Shown here: positions 1 to 5,645 of the stretch, in pieces | Position numbering within the stretch: position 1 is the first letter of the stretch | Layout: every line of letters begins with the position of its first letter | Origin: Bacteroidales bacterium UBA3382 | GTDB lineage: Bacteria > Bacteroidota > Bacteroidia > Bacteroidales > UBA932 | Reading direction: 5' to 3' | NCBI GenBank assembly: GCA_002358965.1 | Contig: DEPW01000059.1 | Span: 8,887 to 14,604 of the forward strand | DNA length: 5,718 bases | Translations under genes and position numbers: made by a program | The notes under the pieces: generated by a model | What the model saw: only the letters and a program-made list of their open reading frames with translations | The model's database searches: none | What the model was told of the DNA's origin: nothing

Positions 1-20
1 AATGCAAATTTATTTGCATT
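1..20. repeat. Perfect 9-bp inverted repeat at the window edge
   Basis: AATGCAAAT (1-9) and ATTTGCATT (12-20) are perfect inverted copies separated by two bases. Read on the minus strand, positions 12-5 spell TAAATTTG, which fits the Bacteroidota -7 consensus TAnnTTTG. The repeat could therefore be an operator over a promoter that fires leftward out of the window. I see no TTTG-type -33 element at the right distance, and no gene to the left is visible, so the role is a guess. It could also be part of a terminator for a gene ending outside the window. Confidence 0.4.
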
Positions 21-58
21 TGCATGTTTCGTCCGGAGGGGACGGGAGTGCTCAAACG

Positions 59-92
59 AGACATCTGCGGTCGACAGGGATGTCTTCGACCG
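59..92. repeat. Interleaved inverted repeats upstream of blaI
   Basis: Two 7-bp inverted repeats interlock. AGACATC (59-65) pairs with GATGTCT (79-85), and CGGTCGA (68-74) pairs with TCGACCG (86-92). The left arm of the second lies in the loop of the first, which is the topology of an H-type pseudoknot if the region is transcribed. The octamer CCGGAGGG occurs at 33-40 and again at 90-97, and a T6 run follows at 101-106. Whether this is an RNA, a terminator for a gene to the left or chance cannot be decided here. Confidence 0.3.
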
Positions 93-135
93 GAGGGTGA
101 TTTTTTCGGATAATCGTAAAAAAAAATATTTTTTT

Positions 136-152
136 AACTAATTTTTTTAGTT
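136..152. promoter_or_regulatory. Operator-like dyad 1 (probable BlaI-family site)
   Basis: AACTAA (136-141) and TTAGTT (147-152) are inverted half-sites in a 17-bp element. An almost identical 17-bp element follows two bases later, and both overlap or flank the core promoter of the repressor gene. BlaI/MecI repressors are known to bind short dyads in their own promoters as dimers. Assigning this site to the downstream repressor is inference from position and symmetry; the half-site differs from the TACA/TGTA core of Gram-positive operators. Confidence 0.6.
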
Positions 153-178
153 GCAACTAAAAAATTTAGTTATATTTG
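150..178 (+). promoter_or_regulatory. blaI promoter (Bacteroidota type)
   Basis: TATATTTG at 171-178 matches the TAnnTTTG -7 consensus exactly. A weak -33-like GTTG lies at 150-153, with a 17-bp spacer that is a little shorter than the usual 19-21. Transcription would start roughly at 183-187, giving a leader of about 15-20 bases before the ATG at 203. The element overlaps the second operator dyad by one base and the first covers the -33 region, consistent with autorepression. The TTG inside the -7 element opens the longer reading frame from 176, which is a reason not to use that start. Confidence 0.7.
155..171. promoter_or_regulatory. Operator-like dyad 2 (probable BlaI-family site)
   Basis: AACTAAA (155-161) and TTTAGTT (165-171) form a perfect 7-bp inverted repeat with a 3-base spacer. 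Its centre is 19 bp from that of the first dyad. The dyad fills the spacer between the -33-like and -7 elements, so a bound repressor should block RNA polymerase. The inner halves of the two dyads also make one larger perfect palindrome at 143-164 centred on TTGCAA, so the array can be read as two sites or as one extended site. Confidence 0.6.
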
Positions 179-202
179 CATCGGAAACAAACTTTTGATA
201 TC

Positions 203-592
203 ATGAAAAGACTTACGAAGCGTGAAAACGAAATAATGAACATGTTCTGGGACAACGGGCCGATGTATGTCAAGGAAGTGCAGGGCTTGTACCCGGAACC
301 GAAACCGCACATCAACACCATCTCCACAATGGTCAGGATACTTGAAAGCAACGGTTTCCTTACGCACAAGGCGCACGGGAACACTTACCGGTATTACCCA
401 GCGGTAAGCCGCGAGGAATACGGAAGGAGCAGCCTCAGCGGTATCATCAGCAACTACCTCGGCAACTCATACCTTAACGCCGTTTCGGAGTTGGTCAGAG
501 AGGAAAAGATCACCGTGGAAGAGTTGAAGGCGCTGATTGACGAAATCGAGAAAAACGGGAATAACAAAAATAACGGGAATAACAAAAAATGA
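203..592 (+). CDS. BlaI/MecI/CopY-family transcriptional repressor
   Basis: A DNA-binding repressor of 129 residues, the usual size for the penicillinase-repressor family. Residues 1-70 form the winged helix: the start MKRLTKRENEIMNMFW (1-16) is the family's first helix, NTISTMVRILESNGFL (38-53) contains the recognition helix, and HGNTYRYYPAVS (58-69) is the wing. Residues 72-117 form the helical dimerisation part. The Asn-Phe bond cut in staphylococcal BlaI is not evident; by eye that region reads NAVSELVREEKI (92-103). The tail (118-129) is Asn/Lys-rich and comes from a DNA tandem repeat. ATG 203 is chosen over TTG 176, because the earlier codon lies in the -7 promoter element and adds residues the family lacks. 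The gene is coupled to the downstream peptidase by a 4-base overlap. It probably represses its own operon through the twin dyads at 136-171. The target regulon is unknown, and beta-lactam resistance should not be assumed. Confidence 0.9.
   Translation: MKRLTKRENEIMNMFWDNGPMYVKEVQGLYPEPKPHINTISTMVRILESNGFLTHKAHGNTYRYYPAVSREEYGRSSLSGIISNYLGNSYLNAVSELVREEKITVEELKALIDEIEKNGNNKNNGNNKK
554..590 (+). repeat. Tandem 18-bp repeat at the 3' end of the repressor gene
   Basis: The unit AACGGGAATAACAAAAAT (554-571) is repeated at 572-590 with one extra A. It encodes NGNNKN followed by NGNNKK, the hydrophilic tail of the repressor. The second copy runs into the ATGA overlap that starts the peptidase gene. 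It looks like a slippage-type duplication in a disordered tail. A change in the A-run would shift the frame at the stop and start overlap. Confidence 0.75.
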
Positions 593-2295
593 CACCTGCG
601 GATTTCATAATATACGAGATTAAAACGGCCGTGCTTTTCGGAGCATTCTATCTGTTTTACCGCCTGCTGCTAAGCAAAGAGACTTTCCACAGGCTAAACA
701 GGGCAGTGTTGCTTTGCTCGGCAATGGTGGCGTCACTGCTTCCGCTGCTGAGGATAACCATACACAAGACCGTGGAGGCCCCGGCACTGCCTGAGACCGT
801 GATTGACAACATTCGGGTATTGGACATCGCCTTGCCCTCTGAAAACACATTCATGGTCGAGGATATCCTGCTGTATATCCTTGCGGCAGGGGCGGTCGCG
901 ATACTCGCCAATACGGCCGTCTCCATCTACAGCGTAATGCGCATCATCCGCCGATGCAAGAGGATTCCCCAGCAGGACGGGACGGTAATCGCAGTAACCC
1001 GACGCAATACCGCCCCTTTCAGCTGGATGAGATACATAGTCCTTTCAGAAGAAGACTGGCAGGGAAGGCACGATGAGATCATCCTGCACGAAAAGGCCCA
1101 CATCCGTCTCGGACACTCATGGGATCTGCTGCTCATGGACCTGTTCACCGCACTCCAATGGTTCAATCCGGTAATATGGATGTTACGCAGCGACATCCGG
1201 GCCATCCACGAATACGAAGCCGACAGGGAAGTACTCAAATCCGGCATTAATGCTACACAATACCAACTTTTGTTAATCAAAAAAGCCGTTGGCTTGAGCG
1301 GCCACTCAATAACCAACAGCTTTAATCACAGTACTCTTAAAAAACGCATTACTATGATGTCAAGTAAAAAATCGACTCTCGCTAAAGCACTGAGAGTGCT
1401 TTATGCCATTCCGCTGGTCGGGCTGTGCATAGTCGCAAATGCCAAGACCGAAGTCACCTATGTGGCTCCTGCGGCCGACCGCCATATCGCAGCGGGCGAC
1501 TCCGCCTCTACGGAAGCAAGCTTCACGGTAAGCTATACCTACACCGATTACGGCAAAGATACTAAAACTTCCGACCCTGACAAAAGCAAAATCATAATGA
1601 AATCGGGAAAATATACCATCGATTTCGACAACAGCACCGGTACGGTATCGTTTTCCGTTCAGGATGACGGCAACTCCGTCAAGACTATCGATGTCGACCA
1701 ACTCCTTGCAAAGAAGGGAATAAGCATCTCGAAAGACGGAGGGTCCACAATCATAGACATCAGCGATGATGGAATCGACAAAGACGACCTGTTTTTCGAC
1801 CTTGCCGGAAATACGAGATTCCAGATCAACGGCGAAGACATAACAGGTCAGAGCCAAGGTGTCAGGATTAAGAAAGACGGCTATCCTGAGAAGATCTGTA
1901 TCACATCCTCTCCTGAAGGAGACGGAATCATCATAAACATGGTGGATAACGAAGAATCGGATCAGGACGACAAGACATACCAACTCGGCGATGTTCAGGT
2001 AAAACCCAAATTCCAGGGTGAGGAAGCCGCCGGATTCACTAAATGGATATTGGAACACCTCGAATATCCTGAAGAGGCACTCAAGAACAAAATCGAAGGG
2101 ATAGTGGTAATACAGTTTACTATCGACAAGAACGGGAAACTTGTAAACCCTTCAATCCTCAAAGGTGCGAATGAACTCCTGGACAATGAAGCCCTGAGGG
2201 TAGTCAAAGAGTCTCCTCAATGGGAGCCGGCAATGATCAAAGGAAAACCTGTCGGAGTCACATTTGCCCTCCCGGTAACCTTTAGAATCAAATAA
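589..2295 (+). CDS. BlaR1-like M56 membrane metallopeptidase with TonB C-terminal domain
   Basis: A 568-residue membrane sensor/protease, the likely partner that inactivates the upstream repressor. Hydrophobic segments at about 6-28, 38-58, 93-117 and 268-285 fit the four-helix BlaR1 topology, placing the zinc protease domain (118-267) in the cytoplasm. The zinc-site motif HEKAH is at 167-171, with the further acidic motif HEYEAD at 207-212. FNHSTLKKRI (245-254) is a pattern common to Bacteroidota M56 proteins. After the last helix comes an acidic, Ser/Asp-rich, probably beta-rich periplasmic stretch (286-467) that I do not recognise. A TonB C-terminal domain follows (468-568), with YP at 493-494, the GIVVIQFTIDKNGKL pattern at 504-518 and PQWEPA at 543-548. 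The penicillin-binding sensor domain of true BlaR1 is absent, so the signal is not evidently a beta-lactam. The start ATG overlaps the repressor stop (ATGA), indicating translational coupling. Family assignment is secure; substrate and signal are inference. Confidence 0.9.
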   Translation: MTPADFIIYEIKTAVLFGAFYLFYRLLLSKETFHRLNRAVLLCSAMVASLLPLLRITIHKTVEAPALPETVIDNIRVLDIALPSENTFMVEDILLYILAAGAVAILANTAVSIYSVMRIIRRCKRIPQQDGTVIAVTRRNTAPFSWMRYIVLSEEDWQGRHDEIILHEKAHIRLGHSWDLLLMDLFTALQWFNPVIWMLRSDIRAIHEYEADREVLKSGINATQYQLLLIKKAVGLSGHSITNSFNHSTLKKRITMMSSKKSTLAKALRVLYAIPLVGLCIVANAKTEVTYVAPAADRHIAAGDSASTEASFTVSYTYTDYGKDTKTSDPDKSKIIMKSGKYTIDFDNSTGTVSFSVQDDGNSVKTIDVDQLLAKKGISISKDGGSTIIDISDDGIDKDDLFFDLAGNTRFQINGEDITGQSQGVRIKKDGYPEKICITSSPEGDGIIINMVDNEESDQDDKTYQLGDVQVKPKFQGEEAAGFTKWILEHLEYPEEALKNKIEGIVVIQFTIDKNGKLVNPSILKGANELLDNEALRVVKESPQWEPAMIKGKPVGVTFALPVTFRIK

Positions 2296-2319
2296 ACGGC
2301 TGTCGGACCTGCTTTATCG

Positions 2320-2357
2320 AATCACCCTGCCGAAGAGATGCTGACGGCAGGGTGATT
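2320..2357. terminator. Hairpin between convergent operons, possible bidirectional terminator
   Basis: AATCACCCTGCCG (2320-2332) and its perfect inverse CGGCAGGGTGATT (2345-2357) form a 13-bp GC-rich stem with a 12-base loop. It sits in the 85-bp gap between the stop of the M56 peptidase gene (2295) and the stop of the oppositely oriented SPFH gene (2381). There is no long T-run on either side, so it is not a textbook intrinsic terminator. Position and stem strength still make a two-way transcription barrier or 3'-end stabiliser the most likely role. Confidence 0.7.
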
Positions 2358-2380
2358 TATGATCCTTGTGCAAATACCTG

Positions 2381-3361
2381 TCAATTTTTCCCGAACAGAT
2401 CCTTGATACTGCCGAGCGAACTCAACATTGAAGAAGCCTCATACGGCATATAGACCGTCTTGTTGTCTTTGCCGCTGACCATTTCCTTCATCGTTTCGAT
2501 ATACTTTACGGCAAGCATGTAGGATGCCGGATTAGAGCCGGTACCCTGGATGGCCTCGGAGATTTTCGCAATAGCGGCAGCCTCGGCCTCGGCCTGCAGG
2601 ATTTTCGCCCGCGCCTCTCCTTCGGCAATCAGTATCTGCGATTCCTTATCTGCCGAAGCCTTGTTGATCTGGGACTCCTTCTCACCCTCGGATTTGAGGA
2701 TGGCGGATGTCTTTTCTCCTTCGGCTTTAAGGATTTTGGCCCTTCTTTCCCGTTCTGCCTGCATCTGCTGCTCCATGGCATTGCGGACCGTTTCAGGAGG
2801 GGTGATGTCCTGGAGCTCGACACGGTTCACCTTTACGCCCCATTTGTTGGATGCATCGTCAAGGACAGCGCGGAGCTTTGAGTTGATAGTGTCGCGCGAA
2901 GTAAGGGTCTCGTCGAGCTCGAGTTCACCGATGACATTCCTCAGGGTAGTCTGGGTGAGTTTTTCTATCGCGTTCGGAAGATTGTCTATTTCGTAGACTG
3001 CCTTGAACGGATCGGTAATCTGGAAATAGAGCAGCGCATTGATTCGGGTAGTGACATTGTCCTTGGTAATCACGCTCTGTTCAGGAAAATCATAGACCTG
3101 TTCCCTGAGGTCTATCCTGTCGGAGAGCCTTAGCACTACTTGGGCCCCGCCGCTGTAGCCCTCACGGATATATCGCGTATATATCTTGCGCGGTTTGTCG
3201 AGTATAGGCCAGATGATGTTTATTCCGGATGACAGCGTACCGTGGTATTTGCCGAGCCTTTCGATGACTTTTGTTTCACCTTGCTGGATGATCTTAAGTC
3301 CTGAAAGAGCGAAAATGATGACTATCAGGGCTATGAGCGTAACGATGATTATTGTTCCCAT
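2381..3361 (-). CDS. SPFH/band 7 (stomatin-like) membrane protein
   Basis: A 326-residue stomatin/prohibitin-type protein, of ordinary length for bacterial stomatin homologues such as QmcA. One N-terminal membrane anchor (about 3-21) is followed by QQGETKVIERLGKY (26-39), the opening of the band 7 domain, which runs to about residue 185 and includes RIDLREQVYDFP (82-93) and VITKDNVTT (97-105). Residues 190-270 form an Ala/Glu/Lys-rich coiled coil with recurring ILxxEGE-type units (210-216, 221-227, 243-249). The C-terminus carries VYMPYEASSMLSSLGSI (303-319). Such proteins oligomerise into large membrane-associated rings and are linked to membrane microdomains and quality control of membrane proteins. 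The gene lies 11 bp downstream of an nfeD gene on the same strand, the standard partner of this subfamily, so the two probably form an operon. No catalytic residues are expected. The exact cellular role is not settled by sequence. Confidence 0.93.
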   Translation of the reverse strand: MGTIIIVTLIALIVIIFALSGLKIIQQGETKVIERLGKYHGTLSSGINIIWPILDKPRKIYTRYIREGYSGGAQVVLRLSDRIDLREQVYDFPEQSVITKDNVTTRINALLYFQITDPFKAVYEIDNLPNAIEKLTQTTLRNVIGELELDETLTSRDTINSKLRAVLDDASNKWGVKVNRVELQDITPPETVRNAMEQQMQAERERRAKILKAEGEKTSAILKSEGEKESQINKASADKESQILIAEGEARAKILQAEAEAAAIAKISEAIQGTGSNPASYMLAVKYIETMKEMVSGKDNKTVYMPYEASSMLSSLGSIKDLFGKN

Positions 3362-3372
3362 ATTTTGAAGTT

Positions 3373-3819
3373 TTAATGATTTTCCCTAATCTTCCGGACT
3401 TTGAGGATGACACTGTCCACGCTTTCGACCGTCACTCTCTCGCCTTTTTCTATGTCATCGCCTTCGACGCTCACCGCTTTCCAGTCGTCACCGTCGATCG
3501 CCGCCCTTCCTGTATTGGAGGCCGGGGATATGCGCTCGGTAACTACCGCCTGGCGTCCTATCAGCGCATCGACACCGCTCTCGCGTCCGCGTCTGCTGCG
3601 CTTGAAACTCTTAAGCAAGAACGGCCTCACCAATACGAAGGCGGCCATTGTAACCACCGAAAACCACACTATCTGCCATGCAAGTGTCGCGGAACAGGCA
3701 GATGCAACGGCCGCAGCGACAGCGCCGAAAGCCAGGCACAGTACGGCAAAACCGGTAGTAAAAATCTCTATGATGACCAGAACGAGGGCTATTATGGCCC
3801 AGATATGCCAGATTTCCAT
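3373..3819 (-). CDS. NfeD-family short membrane protein
   Basis: A 148-residue NfeD protein of the short type, without the ClpP-like serine protease domain found in long NfeD proteins. Three hydrophobic helices lie at about 6-22, 24-42 and 46-66. A basic stretch (KSFKRSRRGR, 70-79) follows, then an OB-fold domain (about 84-145) with the family pattern around ALIGRQAVV (85-93), GRAAIDGDDWKAVS (104-117) and KGERVTVESVDSVILKV (125-141). The glycine often found in the last turn (V-x-G-x-x-L) is a serine here (S136). The start is ATG 3819; a TTG at 3843 would add eight residues ahead of the conserved MEIWHIW start and lies in the promoter region. It is the first gene of an operon with the SPFH gene 11 bp downstream. 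NfeD OB domains are thought to bind SPFH partners and help build membrane microdomains. Confidence 0.88.
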   Translation of the reverse strand: MEIWHIWAIIALVLVIIEIFTTGFAVLCLAFGAVAAAVASACSATLAWQIVWFSVVTMAAFVLVRPFLLKSFKRSRRGRESGVDALIGRQAVVTERISPASNTGRAAIDGDDWKAVSVEGDDIEKGERVTVESVDSVILKVRKIRENH

Positions 3820-3839
3820 GATGTTGAAAGCTTTTCCCT

Positions 3840-3872
3840 GCAAGTTAGGAAAATTTTTCGATTATCCGCAAA
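3840..3872 (-). promoter_or_regulatory. Possible promoter of the nfeD-SPFH operon
   Basis: On the minus strand, TTTG at 3872-3869 is followed after 21 bp by TAACTTGC at 3847-3840, a partial match to the TAnnTTTG -7 element. The spacing is right for a Bacteroidota promoter, but the -7 box matches only partly. Transcription would begin about 15 bases before the ATG at 3819. The start of the spacer carries CGGATAATCG (3868-3859), which also occurs upstream of the blaI promoter in the same orientation relative to its gene. Confidence 0.35.
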
Positions 3873-3967
3873 AATTGCCTCTGCTTCGTGATGCATCCGT
3901 GCAGAACGGCAGCATCTGCCTTGTCCGGGCCACTTTTACAGCAGAATAAAAATCATAAAAAAATACC

Positions 3968-3975
3968 TACATTTG
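3968..3975 (+). promoter_or_regulatory. menG promoter -7 element
   Basis: TACATTTG matches the TAnnTTTG consensus exactly, 44 bases before the menG ATG at 4020. No convincing TTTG -33 element lies 19-21 bp upstream; that stretch is A-rich. The region 3820-4019 is the shared divergent promoter region for nfeD (minus) and menG (plus). Apart from the two promoter candidates it shows only weak short inverted repeats around 3890-3920. Confidence 0.55.
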
Positions 3976-4019
3976 CTAAACTGAAATCGGAACTTGATTA
4001 GAAAAACGGTATTCCAAAT

Positions 4020-4745
4020 ATGGGCACAACCATCAAACCATACGGGGAGGAGGGCAGCAAGCACGAACAGGTGGAAAGGATGTTCGACAACATAGCCCCG
4101 GCATACGACAGGATGAACCATCTGATGTCTTTCGGCTCGGACAGAAGATGGAGGAGGAAAACCATCGAAGCCATCAGTGAAGGCGGCCCGGGACGCATAT
4201 TGGACATTGCCTGCGGCACAGCAGACATGACATTGGAAATATACCGCCGCCTTAAACCCCGTACCATCACAGGTGCGGACCTTTCCGAAGGCATGCTCGA
4301 AGTCGCACGCCGGAAAACAAACGGCCTTGGCATAGATTTCATCAAATGCGACTGCTGCCAAGCCATACCGTACCCCGACAATTCCTTCGACGCGGTGACC
4401 GTCGCATTCGGCGTCAGGAATTTTGAAAATCTCCGCAAAGGCATATCCGAGATACACCGCGTCCTCGACAAAGGAGGCAGACTCGCCATACTCGAACTGG
4501 CGGTACCCGTGCACAGCCCTTTCAGGCAGTTTTACAGACTTTACGCCGGGAAAATCATACCGGCCATCGGAGGGAAAATATCAAAAGACCGCAAGGCGTA
4601 CTCGTACCTCCCGGAAAGCATCGAGGCGTTTCCACAGCGCGAACGGCTCGCATCGATCCTCAGAGATTGCGGATTCGAGGAATGCACATACAGGCCGATG
4701 ACTTTCGGCACCTGCATACTGTATCTTGCTACAAAATGTCGGTAA
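4020..4745 (+). CDS. menG: Demethylmenaquinone methyltransferase (UbiE/MenG family)
   Basis: A cytoplasmic SAM-dependent C-methyltransferase that converts demethylmenaquinone to menaquinone, the last step of vitamin K2 synthesis. It has 241 residues, normal for the family. The N-terminal signature VERMFDNIAPAYDRMNHLMS (18-37) is diagnostic. SAM-binding motif I is ILDIACGTADM (60-70), followed by the acidic GADLSEGML (85-93), AFGVRNF (129-135) and HRVLDKGGRLAILEL (146-160). YSYLPESIEAFP (194-205) is the second family signature. The start ATG 4020 has a -7 element 44 bp upstream and no clear Shine-Dalgarno sequence, as usual in this phylum. Its 3' end overlaps the convergent menA by 17 bp. Menaquinone rather than ubiquinone is inferred because Bacteroidota make menaquinone and menA is adjacent. 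The protein is fairly cysteine-rich (C110, C112 and C113 among others). Confidence 0.95.
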   Translation: MGTTIKPYGEEGSKHEQVERMFDNIAPAYDRMNHLMSFGSDRRWRRKTIEAISEGGPGRILDIACGTADMTLEIYRRLKPRTITGADLSEGMLEVARRKTNGLGIDFIKCDCCQAIPYPDNSFDAVTVAFGVRNFENLRKGISEIHRVLDKGGRLAILELAVPVHSPFRQFYRLYAGKIIPAIGGKISKDRKAYSYLPESIEAFPQRERLASILRDCGFEECTYRPMTFGTCILYLATKCR

Positions 4746-5637
4746 GGATCGTCACAGCGAACAGAGCGACAAATATCAGCAGATTCCTCGCCGTCTTGCC
4801 CAACAGAGGATTAAGCGCTTCACCCTGCAGGCGCTTAAGATACTGATGGCAATAAGTATGGAAAAGCAGATAGAAACTCATTATCACATAAGCCCTCAGC
4901 CAGTCGCCCCAATCGTAATGCGAATGCACGGCGGCAGCGAAGATCGCAAAGAACATTGCGGCGACACCGTTCCAGTAATAGAGCCTTTGGCCGAATTTGC
5001 GTCCGTACCGGGTGACAAGCGTATGCTTTCCATTGGCGGCATCCTGCTCCATATCACGGTAATTGTTCACTACGAGTATGTTGTCGGTCGCCAGGCCCAC
5101 TGCAAGGCCTAAGAGCAATGCGCCCCAGTCGAAAGACAGAGCCTGCACATAATAGGTGAAGCATACGGAAACAAGTCCGAAAAACAGCAAGACGGCCACA
5201 TCCCCGAGCGCATGCCTCGACAAGGGATAAGGTCCTCCGCTATAGGCGACAGCCGCCAGGATGATGACCAGACCGGCGCCGAGCAGCCACAACTTTCCTG
5301 TCATGAATAACAGCGACAGCCCGGAAAGCGCCGCTAAGGAAAGGAAGCCCATCGTGGCCGCCACCATGGCTTTCGGAGATACTTCGCCTGTGGTCAGATA
5401 CCGTTTCGGACCCACCCTTCCTGCTCCGTCCGCCCCCTTGAGGAAATCGAAATAATCATTGGCCAGATTCGAACCTATCTGAGCCGAGACAGCGAATATC
5501 AATGCGACAAGGGCCGGAACCCACAAGAAAACGCCCTGTGCCCAGGCGTACACGGAACCGGCAACGACTCCGGCAATCGAAGCAGGAAGCGTGCGCGGCC
5601 TTATGATGGAAAACCAAAGTCTGAATTCAGATGCCAT
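4729..5637 (-). CDS. menA: 1,4-dihydroxy-2-naphthoate polyprenyltransferase (MenA)
   Basis: An integral membrane UbiA-family prenyltransferase that attaches the polyprenyl chain to 1,4-dihydroxy-2-naphthoate, giving demethylmenaquinone, the substrate of the neighbouring MenG. It has 302 residues, about the usual length. The start has the typical IRPRTLPASIAG (12-23). The first Asp-rich Mg/diphosphate site is NDYFDFLKGAD (60-70), and the second is NNYRDMEQD (191-199) followed by NGKHTL (202-207). YSGGPYPLSRHALGD (132-146) is typical of MenA rather than of UbiA or heme O synthases. About eight or nine hydrophobic helices span the protein. ATG 5637 is 8 bp after the stop of another minus-strand gene, so menA is probably translated from a longer operon transcript entering from the right. 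The stop lies inside the end of menG. Confidence 0.95.
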   Translation of the reverse strand: MASEFRLWFSIIRPRTLPASIAGVVAGSVYAWAQGVFLWVPALVALIFAVSAQIGSNLANDYFDFLKGADGAGRVGPKRYLTTGEVSPKAMVAATMGFLSLAALSGLSLLFMTGKLWLLGAGLVIILAAVAYSGGPYPLSRHALGDVAVLLFFGLVSVCFTYYVQALSFDWGALLLGLAVGLATDNILVVNNYRDMEQDAANGKHTLVTRYGRKFGQRLYYWNGVAAMFFAIFAAAVHSHYDWGDWLRAYVIMSFYLLFHTYCHQYLKRLQGEALNPLLGKTARNLLIFVALFAVTILTDIL

Positions 5638-5645
5638 CTCGCAGA

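Noticed and set aside
176..202. Longer repressor start at TTG 176
   Set aside because: The TTG is part of an exact TAnnTTTG -7 promoter element, so it would lie upstream of the likely transcript start. The family's conserved N-terminus begins at ATG 203.
1360..2058. 232-codon open frame on the minus strand
   Set aside because: It lies wholly antisense to the M56 peptidase gene, which has clear domain motifs there. The antisense translation shows no recognisable motif.
203..2295. Calling the first operon a beta-lactam resistance module (blaI-blaR1)
   Set aside because: No beta-lactamase or penicillin-binding protein gene is in the window and the peptidase lacks the penicillin-binding sensor. 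Only family-level names are supported.
3820..3843. Longer NfeD start at TTG 3843 (minus)
   Set aside because: It adds eight residues before the conserved MEIWHIW start and overlaps the candidate -7 element.
3352..3949. Two open frames of about 180 codons on the plus strand
   Set aside because: They are antisense to the nfeD gene and its upstream region. Their translations have no family features, while the minus strand encodes a clear NfeD protein.
3936..4514. 192-codon open frame on the minus strand opposite menG
   Set aside because: It is a shadow of menG, whose SAM-binding and UbiE signatures are unambiguous on the plus strand.
4726..5112. 128-codon open frame on the plus strand opposite menA
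   Set aside because: It is antisense to the 3' half of menA and shows no motif.
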